Position numbers and translations under genes: made by a program. A DNA stretch of 64,000 nt from NCBI RefSeq assembly GCF_001620055.1, contig NZ_LQGY01000005.1, forward strand, positions 1 through 64,000, in the 5' to 3' direction. Below, piece by piece: positions 1 through 8,723 of this stretch (position 1 is the first letter of the stretch; each line of letters starts with the position of its first letter). The notes beneath the pieces are model-generated. The model was given only the letters and a program-made list of their open reading frames with translations, was not told the DNA's origin and made no database searches. This stretch comes from Agromyces sp. NDB4Y10 (lineage in GTDB: Bacteria > Actinomycetota > Actinomycetes > Actinomycetales > Microbacteriaceae).

Positions 1-1282
1 CAGGACGGCCGGGCGCCGCGGGGCGAGCGGATGCCGCGACCCCCGTCAGCTCGTCGAGGAACCGCCCGTGCGCGTCCTCCTCCGGGGTCGCGGTCAGTGA
101 GAACAGGGGCAGGCGCAGGCCGGCCGGGCCCGCGGCATCCGTCGCCGTCGCCCCGCCGTCGGCCGCGTCGCCGAATTCGTCGCCCCCCGCGACCGACCGC
201 TCGATGGCGGCCGGCGCGTTGCCGAACGCGCGCGCGAGCACTGCCTCGAGCCCGGCGCGCGCGTCGGCGGCGAGCGTGTAGCTGTACGGGATGACGCGCA
301 CCGGCGTCGGCTCGCCCACCCACGCCGACACGAGCCGCCGGAAGTACGGGTCGCCGAGCGGCAGCGCCACGCGGCGCGCCCGACGGCGCTCGACGAGCCA
401 CGCGGCGAGCGCGAGCACGAGCCGCGGCAGGACGACGACGGCGACGACGGTGGCGGCCATGAGGTGCATCCACGGTGCGGCGTTCTCGCTCGCGGGCGCG
501 CGGATCGCCTCGATCCCGGCGACATCCGGCACCGGGATGCCCGTGAGCAGCGAACCGGGCGCGAGCGTGACGGCGAGCAGCGCGTGCACGTGCTCGGCGC
601 CGAGGAACGTGCTCTCCCACGAGGCGCGGTACTCGAACGCGAGCCCGCGCGTGTAGAGGCCCGCGATCACGCCGAGCGCCGTCGCCGCGGCCGCGAGGTG
701 CAGCACGCGCGCGGCGCGGGCCGAGTACAGCGGCGCGGCGATGCGCGCCCACTCGCCGGGCAGGCCGGTGAGCACCGACCGGCGGGCGACGGCGCCGTCG
801 CCGCGCCATCCGTCGACCGCACCGCGCACGGCCGCCGCGCGGATCAGCACCGCCCGCACCGGACCGACCGCACCACCGCGGAGCACCACCGGCCGGAGCA
901 GCAGCCACACGTACACGACGAGGTTCCACGCGACGAGCGCGAACACCGGCGGCGCGAGCAGGTTGATGCTCGACCCGCCGCCGATGCGGTCGACGACCAC
1001 GCCCAGCACGAACGCGCCGAGCACCGTGACGACGCCCACCCACGGGCGCCAACGGATGCCGCGCACCGTGCGCGTCACACCCGGCTGGCGCGTGCCGATG
1101 CGCTCGAGCACGAGCTGCGCGCGGCGGGCGAGGAACGCGTCGGCGCTGGCGCGCTCCCCGACGATCGCGGCGGCGGCGCGGCTCGCCCACTCGCGGTCGG
1201 CGTCGGACCACAGCACCCGGTCGCGCTCGCCGGTCTCGACGGCGCGCGCGGCGGTCACCTCGAGGGCGGCCTGCTCGTCCAT
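1..1282 (-). CDS. DUF2868 domain-containing membrane protein (3' end outside window)
   Basis: I read this open frame by hand from an ATG at 1282 leftward; it has no stop before the window edge, so the C-terminus is missing. The first 427 codons contain the DUF2868 pattern: an acidic and arginine-rich start, the LARRAQLVLERIG stretch near residue 48, then hydrophobic segments near residues 80-100 (after WRPWVG) and 105-135 (after INLLAPP), and two more near 200 and 270. In many bacteria DUF2868 genes are followed by a DUF3482 GTPase gene, which would lie just outside the window; that is family knowledge, not seen here. The biochemical role is unknown. The arrangement suggests a membrane partner of a GTPase. 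Confidence 0.85.
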   Translation of the reverse strand, partial: MDEQAALEVTAARAVETGERDRVLWSDADREWASRAAAAIVGERASADAFLARRAQLVLERIGTRQPGVTRTVRGIRWRPWVGVVTVLGAFVLGVVVDRIGGGSSINLLAPPVFALVAWNLVVYVWLLLRPVVLRGGAVGPVRAVLIRAAAVRGAVDGWRGDGAVARRSVLTGLPGEWARIAAPLYSARAARVLHLAAAATALGVIAGLYTRGLAFEYRASWESTFLGAEHVHALLAVTLAPGSLLTGIPVPDVAGIEAIRAPASENAAPWMHLMAATVVAVVVLPRLVLALAAWLVERRRARRVALPLGDPYFRRLVSAWVGEPTPVRVIPYSYTLAADARAGLEAVLARAFGNAPAAIERSVAGGDEFGDAADGGATATDAAGPAGLRLPLFSLTATPEEDAHGRFLDELTGVAASARPAAPGRP

Positions 1283-1415
1283 ACGCGTCACTCTATGCGG
1301 GCGCGTGGCGCGCACCATGGGGCTTGCGGATGCCGCGGGCCGGCGCGCGGGCTGCCGACGCCGCGTCCCCGCCCCTCGCTCGCCCTCGCCCTCGCCCTGC
1401 CCCGCACCCTCGCGT

Positions 1416-1464
1416 CGGACGCGAATCGTCACTTCGCGCGCCCCATACCGACCATTCGCGCCCG
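1416..1464. repeat. Imperfect palindrome, REP-like family, copy 1
   Basis: The arms at 1416-1430 (CGGACGCGAATCGTC) and 1450-1464 pair at 13 of 15 positions. Related palindromes lie at 2570-2618 and 4221-4269, all between genes. This copy lies in the 304-bp gap (1283-1586) between two divergently transcribed genes, which otherwise holds only presumed promoters that I cannot place. Confidence 0.5.
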
Positions 1465-1586
1465 CCGAGGGGACGCAACACGCCGCCGCCCGCGCGGACC
1501 GCGCGGCGTGTCGCGTCCCCTCGCGAAGCGGGCCCGCCCGTGGCTATGGTGATCGCAGGAACGCCGACGGATCGAGGGGAACCCGG

Positions 1587-2528
1587 ATGGCCGAGCACGT
1601 CAACGTCGACAACTTCGCGCGCGCCGAGACGAGCCGCATGTTCGCGGCCATCGCCGGCCAGGCGGGCGGCACCGGGCAGTGGTTGCACAACCGCACGCCC
1701 ACGCCGCTCGACAACCAGCCGGTGATCCGGCAGAACCGCGACACGCTCTACAGCACGGTCCTCGTCGACGCGTCGCAGGGTGCGACGCTCACGATCCCCG
1801 ACTCCGGCGACCGGTACCTGTCGGTCATGGTCGTGACCGAGGACCACTACATCCCGCTCGTGCTGCACGACCCGGGCGAGCATCGGCTCTCCGCCGACGA
1901 GCTCGGGTCGCGGTACGTGCTGCTCGCGGCACGCATCCTGGTCGACCCCGAAGACGAAGCGGATGTCGCGGCCGTGAACGCCCTGCAGGACGGATTCGCC
2001 CTCGACGCGGCATCCGCTGAGCCCTATGTCATGCCCGAGTGGGACGAGGCCACGCTCACCGAGACGCGGCAGGCCCTGCTGACCCTCGCCCGCGGTCTCG
2101 GCGGGTTCGCGGGCGCGTTCGGGCGGCGCGACGAGGTCGACCCGGTGCACCACCTGATCGGCACGGCGGCGGGCTGGGGCGGCCTGCCGACGTCGGAGGC
2201 GTTCTACGTCAACGTCGAGCCGCGGCTTCCGGTGGGCGAGTACGCGCTCACGGTCGGCGACGTGCCCGTCGACGCGTTCTGGTCGGTCACGGTCTACAAC
2301 GCCGACGGCTATCTCGAGGACGCCGGCGGGCTCGTCAGCGTCAACAGCGTCACGGCCGATCGCAACGCGGATGGCACGGTCACGGTGCACTTCGGCGGGC
2401 CGGACGACGGGCGACCGAACCGGCTGGGGATCATGGACGGCTGGAACTACGTCGTGCGGCTGTACCGCCCGCGCGCCGAGGTCGTCGACGGGTCGTGGAC
2501 GTTCCCGGAGGCGCGGCCGGTCGCGTAG
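1587..2528 (+). CDS. DUF1254/DUF1214 domain-containing protein
   Basis: This is a 313-residue protein starting at ATG 1587, preceded by GAGGGGA at 8-9 bases. Residues about 25-110 match the DUF1254 style (TPLDNQPVIRQNRDTLYSTV, then TIPDSGDRYLSVMVV). The last third matches DUF1214 (LPVGEYALTVGDVPVDAFWS, then a WNYVVRLYRPR ending). No signal peptide is seen, whereas many relatives are exported. The family function is not established. A longer upstream reading frame exists, but the sequence before 1587 does not look coding. Confidence 0.88.
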   Translation: MAEHVNVDNFARAETSRMFAAIAGQAGGTGQWLHNRTPTPLDNQPVIRQNRDTLYSTVLVDASQGATLTIPDSGDRYLSVMVVTEDHYIPLVLHDPGEHRLSADELGSRYVLLAARILVDPEDEADVAAVNALQDGFALDAASAEPYVMPEWDEATLTETRQALLTLARGLGGFAGAFGRRDEVDPVHHLIGTAAGWGGLPTSEAFYVNVEPRLPVGEYALTVGDVPVDAFWSVTVYNADGYLEDAGGLVSVNSVTADRNADGTVTVHFGGPDDGRPNRLGIMDGWNYVVRLYRPRAEVVDGSWTFPEARPVA

Positions 2529-2569
2529 CGCTCGCGGCTGGCGTGGTTCGGGGCGCTGGGGGCGCTCCG

Positions 2570-2618
2570 CGGACGTGAATCGTCGGAATCGGCCGCGCCG
2601 AGCGACGAATCGCGTCCG
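2570..2618. repeat. Imperfect palindrome, REP-like family, copy 2
   Basis: The arms CGGACGTGAATCGTCG (2570-2585) and its partner (2603-2618) pair at 14 of 16 positions, 42 bases after the stop of the DUF1254 gene. It could act as a transcription terminator. Just downstream (about 2612-2664) a phrase beginning GCGTCCGAGGCGAG and ending CAGCGGATGCCGC occurs twice in direct orientation, the first copy with a seven-base insertion. Confidence 0.5.
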
Positions 2619-2779
2619 AGGCGAGTGGCGAGCAGCGGATGCCGCGTCCGAGGCGAGCAGCGGATGCCGCGGCGGGTACGACCAGCGAATGCCGCAGGCG
2701 GGGCGGGCGCGTCAACCCCCGTGCGGCATCCGCTGCCCGTGCCTACCGTGGCGACACGAGCACGAGAGAGGACGTACCC

Positions 2780-3196
2780 ATGACCGTCGCACGTGACCTG
2801 ATGACGCCCGACCCGACCTGCGTGAAGGAGGACGAGACCCTCGTCGACGCCGCACGCAAGATGCGCGACCTCGACGTCGGGGCGCTGCCGATCTGCGGCA
2901 ACGACGACCGCCTCAAGGGCATGCTCACCGACCGCGACATCGTCGTGAAGTGCATCGCCGACGGCGGCGACCCGTCGAGCGTCACCGCGGGCAGCCTCGC
3001 CGAGGGCAAGCCCGTGACGGTGGGCGCCGACGACGACATCCGCGAGGCGCTCGAGATGATGCAGCAGCACCAGGTGCGGCGCCTGCCGGTGATCGACGGG
3101 CACGACCTCGTCGGCATCATCAGCCAGGCCGACATCGCCCGGTCGCTCTCGGCGGGCGCGACCGGCGAGACGGTCGCCGAGATCTCCGAGGACTGA
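2780..3196 (+). CDS. Tandem CBS-domain protein
   Basis: This 138-residue protein consists almost only of two CBS domains (residues about 5-62 and 72-130). The first contains DVGALPICGNDDRLKGMLTDRD and the second QVRRLPVIDGHDLVGIIS, the usual hydrophobic strand-turn pattern of Bateman modules. CBS pairs bind adenosine nucleotides or related ligands. Stand-alone pairs are common in actinobacteria and often respond to stress or dormancy, but no partner domain shows the target here. The start ATG at 2780 follows GAGAGAGGACGT. The gene appears monocistronic. Confidence 0.93.
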   Translation: MTVARDLMTPDPTCVKEDETLVDAARKMRDLDVGALPICGNDDRLKGMLTDRDIVVKCIADGGDPSSVTAGSLAEGKPVTVGADDDIREALEMMQQHQVRRLPVIDGHDLVGIISQADIARSLSAGATGETVAEISED

Positions 3197-3261
3197 GCGG
3201 GTCTCCCGAACCGCGGCGGGCCGGACGCAATCGCGACCGGTCCGCCGCTTCGTGCGCCGGG

Positions 3262-3771
3262 TCAGAACAGCCGACGCTGCACGACCGCGGCGCCCTCGAG
3301 CTCGAGCAGGCGGTGCTTGCGCTCGAATCCTCCGGCGTAGCCGGTGAGCGATCCGTCGGCGCCGACGACGCGGTGGCAGGGCACGACGATGCTGATCGGG
3401 TTCCGCCCCACCGCGTTGCCCACGCGGCGCGCGAGGTTGCGGTCGCCGAGCCGCGCGGCCAGTTCGCCGTAGGTCACGGTCTGCCCGTACGGGATGTCGC
3501 GCAGCATCCGCCACACCGCCTGCTGGAAGTCGTCGCCGACCGGCGCGAGCGGCAGGTCGAAGGCCGTGCGGCGTCCGTCGAGGTACTCGTCGAGCTCGCC
3601 CGCGAACCGCGCGATGAGCGGGTCGCGCGCGGGGTCGACCTCGGCGCCGAGGGTGCCCGGTGCCGGCGGATGCCAGTGATCGGGGAAGTAGACGCCCGCG
3701 AGTCCGCCGTCGTCGGCGACCACGAGCAGGTCGCCGAGCGCGGTCGGCAGCGTCGCGTGGAGGCGGGTCAT
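3262..3771 (-). CDS. ogt: Methylated-DNA-protein cysteine S-methyltransferase
   Basis: This 169-residue protein repairs O6-alkylguanine (and O4-alkylthymine) in DNA by irreversible transfer of the alkyl group to its own cysteine. The active-site motif PCHRVVG is present near residue 134. It is preceded by the helix-turn-helix region that inserts the arginine finger (YGQTVTYGELAARLG, then NPISIVVPCHR). An N-terminal RNase H-like domain fills residues 1-80. The length is that of the short Ogt/AGT proteins without an Ada domain. ATG 3771 is the first methionine giving a standard N-terminus. The gene converges on the CBS gene and appears to be its own unit. Confidence 0.95.
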   Translation of the reverse strand: MTRLHATLPTALGDLLVVADDGGLAGVYFPDHWHPPAPGTLGAEVDPARDPLIARFAGELDEYLDGRRTAFDLPLAPVGDDFQQAVWRMLRDIPYGQTVTYGELAARLGDRNLARRVGNAVGRNPISIVVPCHRVVGADGSLTGYAGGFERKHRLLELEGAAVVQRRLF

Positions 3772-3924
3772 GCGTCGATTCTCACCCGCGGCGGGCGCAC
3801 GGCGGCGAGCGGATGTCGCGGGAATCGGACGTGGACGGCCCCGCGCGCCTGTCAACCCGGTGACGGCGCGCCCCTGCACGCGGAAGGGTGGAGGCACCGA
3901 CGCCCGGACACGAAGGAGCGAGCG

Positions 3925-4080
3925 ATGAGCGACACGAACGTCCCCGACGAGGAGTACCGCGACGAGCAGCCCGGCGACCCCGAGTCGCCCGAGACGCCCG
4001 GCGCGCCCGACAACGCCGACCCGATGAGCGAGTCCACCGACGGCGGGCTCGACGGCGGGGAGCCCGGCGTCGAGGAGTGA
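3925..4080 (+). CDS. Small acidic, probably disordered protein
   Basis: This 51-residue protein starts at ATG 3925, four bases after GAAGGAGCGAGCG. It is extremely rich in Asp, Glu, Pro and Gly (for example DEEYRDEQPGDPESPETP) and has no hydrophobic core, so it is probably unstructured. No family was recognised. The good ribosome-binding site and high-GC codon use support a real gene. It resembles in style the acidic proteins at 6278-6511 and 59305-59496. Two strong hairpins follow it. Confidence 0.65.
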   Translation: MSDTNVPDEEYRDEQPGDPESPETPGAPDNADPMSESTDGGLDGGEPGVEE

Positions 4081-4119
4081 GGCCGGCGCGGCGGCGCTCG
4101 GCGCCCCGCGCACTGCTGC

Positions 4120-4171
4120 ATGAGCATCCGTCGGATGGGCGCCCTGGGGCGCGCATCCGGCGGATTCTCAT
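4120..4171. terminator. 52-bp near-perfect palindrome, candidate terminator
   Basis: The arms 4120-4144 and 4147-4171 pair at 22 of 25 positions around a 2-base loop. The left arm begins ATGAGCATCCG and the right arm ends CGGATTCTCAT. It lies 39 bases after the stop of the small acidic gene, in a gap between convergent genes. There is no U-tract, which is usual for actinobacterial hairpin terminators. It could instead be a cruciform-forming repeat. Confidence 0.5.
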
Positions 4172-4220
4172 GTGTTCGTCGGGGCCCGCGCGCCAGCGTG
4201 GGGCGGTGCCCCGACCGCGT

Positions 4221-4269
4221 CGGACGCGAATGGTCGCAATGCCGTGCGCATTCCGACCATTCGCGTCCG
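4221..4269. repeat. Long palindrome, REP-like family, copy 3; possible bidirectional terminator
   Basis: The 22-base arms 4221-4242 (beginning CGGACGCGAATGGTCG) and 4248-4269 pair with one mismatch around a 5-base loop. It shares the CGGACGCGAAT-GTC core with the palindromes at 1416 and 2570. It lies 51 bases beyond the stop of the HNH nuclease gene, so it could end transcription from both sides. Confidence 0.6.
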
Positions 4270-4319
4270 GCGTGCCACGGGTACGGGCACGCGCGTGCGG
4301 CGCCGCGGGTCGGACCGCG

Positions 4320-6143
4320 CTAGGGCGCGCCGGGCAGCGACTCGCAGGCGATGCGGTCGTTGTCGGCGTCGAGCTGTGCGACGTCGCCGTAGTACGGGTA
4401 GTAGTAGTCGAACCAGTTCTGGGCCTGCGACCAGGTCGCGAAGTCGCTGCAGTTCTTGGTGTTGCCCGGGTTGGCCGGCACCGACGGTGTCGGCGTGGGC
4501 GTGGGCGTCGGTGCGGGTGCCGGCGCCGCGCATTCCGTGAGGTTCGCGACGGCCGTCGAGAGCGAGCCGGTTCCGCCGAGCAGGACCACGGTCGTCGGGC
4601 CATACGAGAGGATCTTGTCGCGAACGACCTTCGGCACGCAGTTCTGCTGCACGATGAACATCGGGGACCCGAGGGCCCCGGCGAGCGCGCCGCCCGCGAG
4701 CGCGTCGGGGAAGTTCGTGCCGTTGGCGAGGAACACGGTCGAGGCACTCGAGAAACCCGAGCCGTTGATCAGCGTGCTCGTGGCGTACCGGTCGGCGCCG
4801 CCGAAGCGCTGCACGCCGAACGTCGAGCGAAGGGATGTCTCGATGCCGGAGCTGACCGCGCCGGTGCCGCCCGCGATGCGGACGTTCGAGGCACCGATTC
4901 CGGTGAGCGTGTTCCGGGTCGCGGTATCCGCGCTGCTCGCCCCGCCCGGGACGAGTACCACGCCGCCAGAGCTCGACCCCGCGACGGCCGCTGCCGACAG
5001 CGCGTCCGGGAAGTTGCGGCCGTCGGCGATGAAGGCGGTAGCCCCGGTGAGGTCGGCGTGCTCGGCGATGAGTCGGCTGGTGGCGTAACGATCGGCGCCC
5101 GCGAGCCGCTCGACCGGGGCGATCGAGGTGAGCTTGGCCTGCACGGCACTCGACACGACCCCGGTGCCACCGGCGATGATGATGCGCTGCGGCTGGAGCC
5201 GAAGCAGCTCGTTCCAGACGACGGTGGGGATGGCGGTCGGCTGCACCAGGAGCAACGGGACGCCTGCAGCGCCCGCCGCAGCCGCCGCCGAGAGGGCGTC
5301 GGGGTAGTTGGCGCCGGTGGCGACGTAGACGGATGCCACGCCCGGGTTGAATCGCGAGGAGACCTGGGCGGCGGTGGCATACCGGTCGATGCCCGAGAGG
5401 CGGTGCGTTCCCGCGGGGAGTGCATTGGCACCGCCGCCTGCCGCGGGCGTCGAGGCGGTGTCGTCGCGCACCGGCGGGACGACGATCTCCACCCCGGCGC
5501 AGTTCGCCTCGACGAGCGATGCCAGCGCCGATCGCTCGGCGGTGTCGACCGTCAGGTTCCAGCGGTACTTCACCGTGATCCAGTCCGCGGCATACGCACA
5601 GCGCGACGGCGTGTACGACGGCAACCAGTTCGCCGGGTCGTACGCGGACTTGGCGCTGTTCTGGGCGCCGGTGACCATGGTCAGCGTCGCGTCGATGTCG
5701 AGGTCGTTGGCGTAGTCGGAGCGCTGCTGATCCGTCCAGGCGTGGGCGCCCGAGATCCAGGCTTCCTTGAGCGCGACGAGGTGGTCCATCTCGAGCATGG
5801 CGGGGTCGGTCTGCGTGACCCCCTCATACCAGGAGAACCATTCACCGGCTGTGATGGTGCAGCCCGACGAGATGGTGACCGGTACGCGTGACTCCGCGAT
5901 GAGGACCTCGCGGCGCGTGTTGCAGCCGTCGCCGTCCGCGTCGATCCCCTCGGCGAAGCGGTCTCGGTCGTAGGGCACGGTCGCATCGGCCGCCACGGTC
6001 AGCTCGGCGAGGAGCGCCGCCGGGGCGACCGGCGCACCGACCTCGAGGGTCGAAACCTCGACCGCGGCCGCGGGAGTGGTCGGGAGGATCAGGGCGGCGA
6101 CGACCGCCGACGCGGCCGTAATGGCCGCGAGGGTGTGCTTCAA
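4320..6143 (-). CDS. Secreted HNH nuclease with three cell-wall-binding repeats and an Excalibur domain
   Basis: This protein of about 607 residues begins with a signal peptide (MKHTLAAITAAS, hydrophobic run, then PAAA). The HNH/DUF1524-type nuclease domain follows, with MDHLVALKEAW as the catalytic His strand and NSAKSAYDPANWLP downstream. Three CWB2 repeats then occur, each with a RxxGxDRYAT motif and a YPDALSA or FPDALSA motif. A Pro-Thr linker leads to a C-terminal Excalibur calcium-binding motif, DADNDRIACE. The predicted role is an extracellular, wall-anchored nuclease for nutrition, DNA uptake or competition. I chose TTG 6143 because GAGGAG lies 7 bases upstream; a GTG at 6173 is possible but has no ribosome-binding site. 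It is transcribed alone. Confidence 0.88.
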   Translation of the reverse strand: MKHTLAAITAASAVVAALILPTTPAAAVEVSTLEVGAPVAPAALLAELTVAADATVPYDRDRFAEGIDADGDGCNTRREVLIAESRVPVTISSGCTITAGEWFSWYEGVTQTDPAMLEMDHLVALKEAWISGAHAWTDQQRSDYANDLDIDATLTMVTGAQNSAKSAYDPANWLPSYTPSRCAYAADWITVKYRWNLTVDTAERSALASLVEANCAGVEIVVPPVRDDTASTPAAGGGANALPAGTHRLSGIDRYATAAQVSSRFNPGVASVYVATGANYPDALSAAAAAGAAGVPLLLVQPTAIPTVVWNELLRLQPQRIIIAGGTGVVSSAVQAKLTSIAPVERLAGADRYATSRLIAEHADLTGATAFIADGRNFPDALSAAAVAGSSSGGVVLVPGGASSADTATRNTLTGIGASNVRIAGGTGAVSSGIETSLRSTFGVQRFGGADRYATSTLINGSGFSSASTVFLANGTNFPDALAGGALAGALGSPMFIVQQNCVPKVVRDKILSYGPTTVVLLGGTGSLSTAVANLTECAAPAPAPTPTPTPTPSVPANPGNTKNCSDFATWSQAQNWFDYYYPYYGDVAQLDADNDRIACESLPGAP

Positions 6144-6277
6144 CAGGGTTCTCCTCGTTCGGGTCGCACCCACCGTAGAGGCAGGCGGATGCCGCGGGAG
6201 AGCGTTTTCGCTCGTACTCCCCCGAACTGGGGTACGCCCGGAACCCGCGCCGGGCCGCCCGGGCCGTGCCCCGCGCG

Positions 6278-6511
6278 TCAGTCGCGGGGCGTGCGGTGCC
6301 CGCCGCCGGTGTCGAGGTCGGGGCCGGCCTCGAGGTCGGGGCCGTCGCTCTCGGTGATGTTCGCGCCCTCGAAGAACGGGTCGACGCCGAGTTCCCGGTC
6401 GTGCTCGGCCTTGAGCCGCGCCTGCTCGCGCGCGCTGTCGGCGTAGTGCCGGTCGTCGGGCAGGTCGTCGTCGCCGCGGCGCCCCTGGTCGCGGTCGGTG
6501 TCGTCGCTCAT
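6278..6511 (-). CDS. Small acidic hypothetical protein
   Basis: This 77-residue protein starts at ATG 6511, with GGAGG six bases upstream. The composition is polar and acidic ([20 protein letters not shown] start, then a charged helix rich in Ala, Arg and Glu, then a Gly-Asp-rich tail). No domain was recognised and no membrane segment is present. A longer form from 6562 is possible but lacks a better start signal. Confidence 0.6.
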   Translation of the reverse strand: MSDDTDRDQGRRGDDDLPDDRHYADSAREQARLKAEHDRELGVDPFFEGANITESDGPDLEAGPDLDTGGGHRTPRD

Positions 6512-6740
6512 GCGGTCCTCCGGTTCGTCGATGCGCTCAGGGTAGGTCGCCCCGACGCGCACCGCACGGGCTTGCGCCCGTTCGATGTCCTTCGCCGCAG
6601 CCTGCCAGGAGCACGCCGCCCAGGGAGGATGCGCTCACTGCCCCAGCCGGGGCGGAACCGCCGACCGTCGTACCCGAGCCTCGACGTCGACATCATCGAA
6701 CCCGTGACGGATGCCGCGCCGGCGGCGTTCCACGCGCCTC

Positions 6741-6769
6741 TTGCGGCGCCGATGGCACCGGAGTAGCTT
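6741..6769 (+). promoter_or_regulatory. Candidate sigma-70-type promoter for the carboxypeptidase pair
   Basis: TTGCGG (6741-6746) and TAGCTT (6764-6769) are spaced by 17 bases, 82 bases before the ATG at 6851. It is the only reasonable match in the 339-bp gap 6512-6850, which otherwise shows nothing recognisable. Confidence 0.3.
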
Positions 6770-6850
6770 CCGCCGCGAGGGGTTCTGGGGGGAGCCCGTT
6801 CGGCGTGCCCGCGAGGCGGGCCGGGCGAGCCGTGTCTTGAGGGGGAACTC

Positions 6851-7192
6851 ATGGCCAGGCAATCGAAGGACGCCGACGCGGTCGGCCGACCGTCGGGCGT
6901 GCCGCCCGAGGGCGAGCGGTTCGAGGCGACCGTGCATCCGGGCGAACGGGAGGCCGCGCTGGCGCGCGTGGCCGACCTCGACCTCGACCGTGTGCCCGAC
7001 CCGCAGGGCGGGGTACGGGTCGTGGTGAACGCCGACGACCTCGCCGAGCTCGTCCGGCGCGGGTACGAGGTGCGGGTCGTGCGCACGGTGCCGATCGCAC
7101 CGGTCGATCCGGCGCTGGTCGCGTCGGACGAGGAGGCGGAGCGGTGGCTCGAGGACCGCATCGCCGGCATCCCGCGAGAGGAGGAGCGCTGA
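6851..7192 (+). CDS. Propeptide-like protein upstream of M14 carboxypeptidase
   Basis: This 113-residue protein is encoded one base ahead of the carboxypeptidase gene: its TGA and the next ATG share the A at 7192, so the two are probably translationally coupled. The middle part (DPQGGVRVVVNADDLAELV, then RRGYEVRVVR) reads like the small alpha/beta N-terminal region found before the catalytic domain of bacterial M14 peptidases, where a sequence about a scanning position and a GYEV strand is common. I infer a separately encoded inhibitory or chaperone-like prodomain. No signal peptide is present. Confidence 0.7.
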   Translation: MARQSKDADAVGRPSGVPPEGERFEATVHPGEREAALARVADLDLDRVPDPQGGVRVVVNADDLAELVRRGYEVRVVRTVPIAPVDPALVASDEEAERWLEDRIAGIPREEER

Positions 7193-8691
7193 TGTACCGG
7201 ACGGTGGCGCAGCTCGACTCGCAGATGCAGTCGCTTGCGATGTGGTTCCCCGGGTACTTCACGCGGATCAGGCTGCCCGAGGCATCCGTTCAGGGTCGGC
7301 CGGTGCACGCGCTGCGGTTGCGTGCGGGCGGCGGGCCGGAGCGTCGCGGGGTGCTGCTCGTCGGCGGCACGCATGCGCGGGAGCTGATGAATCCCGACGC
7401 GATCATCGAGCTGGCCGTGGACCTCTTCGTCAGCTACGCGACGAACCGCGACCTCGTGTACGGCGGCAAGACGTGGCCGGCGTCGGACGTGAAGCTCATC
7501 CTCGAGGCGCTCGACATCTGGTTGGTGCCCTGCGCGAATCCCGACGGGCGCGTGCACGTGATGACGGTCGACGGGATGTGGCGCAAGAACCGGGCGACGA
7601 ACTCGGGGACGTCGTGCCTCGGCGTCGACCTGAACCGCAACGCGGACTTCCTGTGGGGGGTGACGCAGGGGCAGACGTCGTGCTCGCCGTGCTCCGACGT
7701 CTACGCGGGTCCGAGCGCGTTCAGCGAGCCCGAGACCCGGAACGTCAAGCACCTGCTCGACACGCACCGGATCGTGACGTTCGCCGACGTGCACTCGTAC
7801 TCCGAGCTGATCCTCTGGCCGTGGGGGCATGCGCCGACGCAGACGACCGACCCGAAGAAGAACTTCACGAAGCTGCCGACGCCGAAGTGCCAGCCCATCC
7901 AGGTGGCCGGGTACCAGGAGTACCTGTCGCCGCGCGACCTGCAGCGGTTCCAGACGGTCGGCGGCCGCATCCGCGACGCGATCACGGCGGTGCGCGGTCG
8001 CACGTACACCAGCGAGGCGAGCATCGGCCTGTACCCGACGACGGGCACGTGGAGCGATTACGTCTACAGCCGCCACATCGCGAGCTCGTCGCTCGGCAAG
8101 ACCTACGGGTTCACGTTCGAGACCGGGCCGTGGATGGGCACCGCGGAGGAGTCGTTCCACCCGGCCGACCCGCGCCCGGTGATCCGCGACGCGAAGTCGG
8201 GCATGGTCGCGCTGCTGCAGCAGAGCATCTGCGCGATCGAGCTGATCGGCGCGCAGTTCTTCCGCGCGCAGGCCGAGGTGAAGGCGTTGCAGCAGGTGCG
8301 CGACAAGCTGCTGTCGACGACGGATGCCGGGCGGGACTGGATCGCGCTGTTCGAACGCGTCGAGGGGCCCGCGGTGCTGGCGATGCTCGGCGATCGCGAG
8401 CTGCTGTCGGACACGGCGGAGCTCGTGAAGCGCGCCTCGGCGCTGTCGAGAGATGACGCGACGAAGCTCACCGACGACGAGGTCGACGCCGGCCTCGCCG
8501 TGGTGCGGCGGCTGCGCTCGCGACTCGAGGACCCGGGGCTCCGCAAGGACCTCCGCGCGATCGAGACGCAGCTCGAGGCGCTCCGCGGCACGCCCATGTC
8601 GAAGGCGGTCGAGCGGCTCATGGCGACGCCGCCCGGCGAGAAGGCACCCGCACGCTCGGGTGCGAAGGGGAAGGCGGGCGCGCGGGGCTGA
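7192..8691 (+). CDS. M14-family zinc carboxypeptidase
   Basis: This 499-residue protein has all the hallmarks of a metallocarboxypeptidase. They are the zinc ligands HARE (about residues 60-63) and a later His in ADVHSYSELILWPWG (about 201), the substrate-binding NPDG and DLNRN stretches (about 118 and 146), and the catalytic Glu in FTFETGP (about 310). The last 130 residues are helical and charged, outside the M14 domain, and unrecognised. There is no signal peptide, so an intracellular or non-classically exported enzyme is likely; many relatives are secreted and made as one chain with their propeptide. Coupled to the upstream 113-residue gene. Confidence 0.92.
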   Translation: MYRTVAQLDSQMQSLAMWFPGYFTRIRLPEASVQGRPVHALRLRAGGGPERRGVLLVGGTHARELMNPDAIIELAVDLFVSYATNRDLVYGGKTWPASDVKLILEALDIWLVPCANPDGRVHVMTVDGMWRKNRATNSGTSCLGVDLNRNADFLWGVTQGQTSCSPCSDVYAGPSAFSEPETRNVKHLLDTHRIVTFADVHSYSELILWPWGHAPTQTTDPKKNFTKLPTPKCQPIQVAGYQEYLSPRDLQRFQTVGGRIRDAITAVRGRTYTSEASIGLYPTTGTWSDYVYSRHIASSSLGKTYGFTFETGPWMGTAEESFHPADPRPVIRDAKSGMVALLQQSICAIELIGAQFFRAQAEVKALQQVRDKLLSTTDAGRDWIALFERVEGPAVLAMLGDRELLSDTAELVKRASALSRDDATKLTDDEVDAGLAVVRRLRSRLEDPGLRKDLRAIETQLEALRGTPMSKAVERLMATPPGEKAPARSGAKGKAGARG

Positions 8692-8723
8692 AGCGTGGCG
8701 CACGGCCCCGCGCGTCGCGATCC

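Noticed and set aside
464-1552. Plus-strand frame opposite the DUF2868 gene
   Set aside because: It has low-complexity composition. The minus-strand frame gives recognisable membrane and family sequence.
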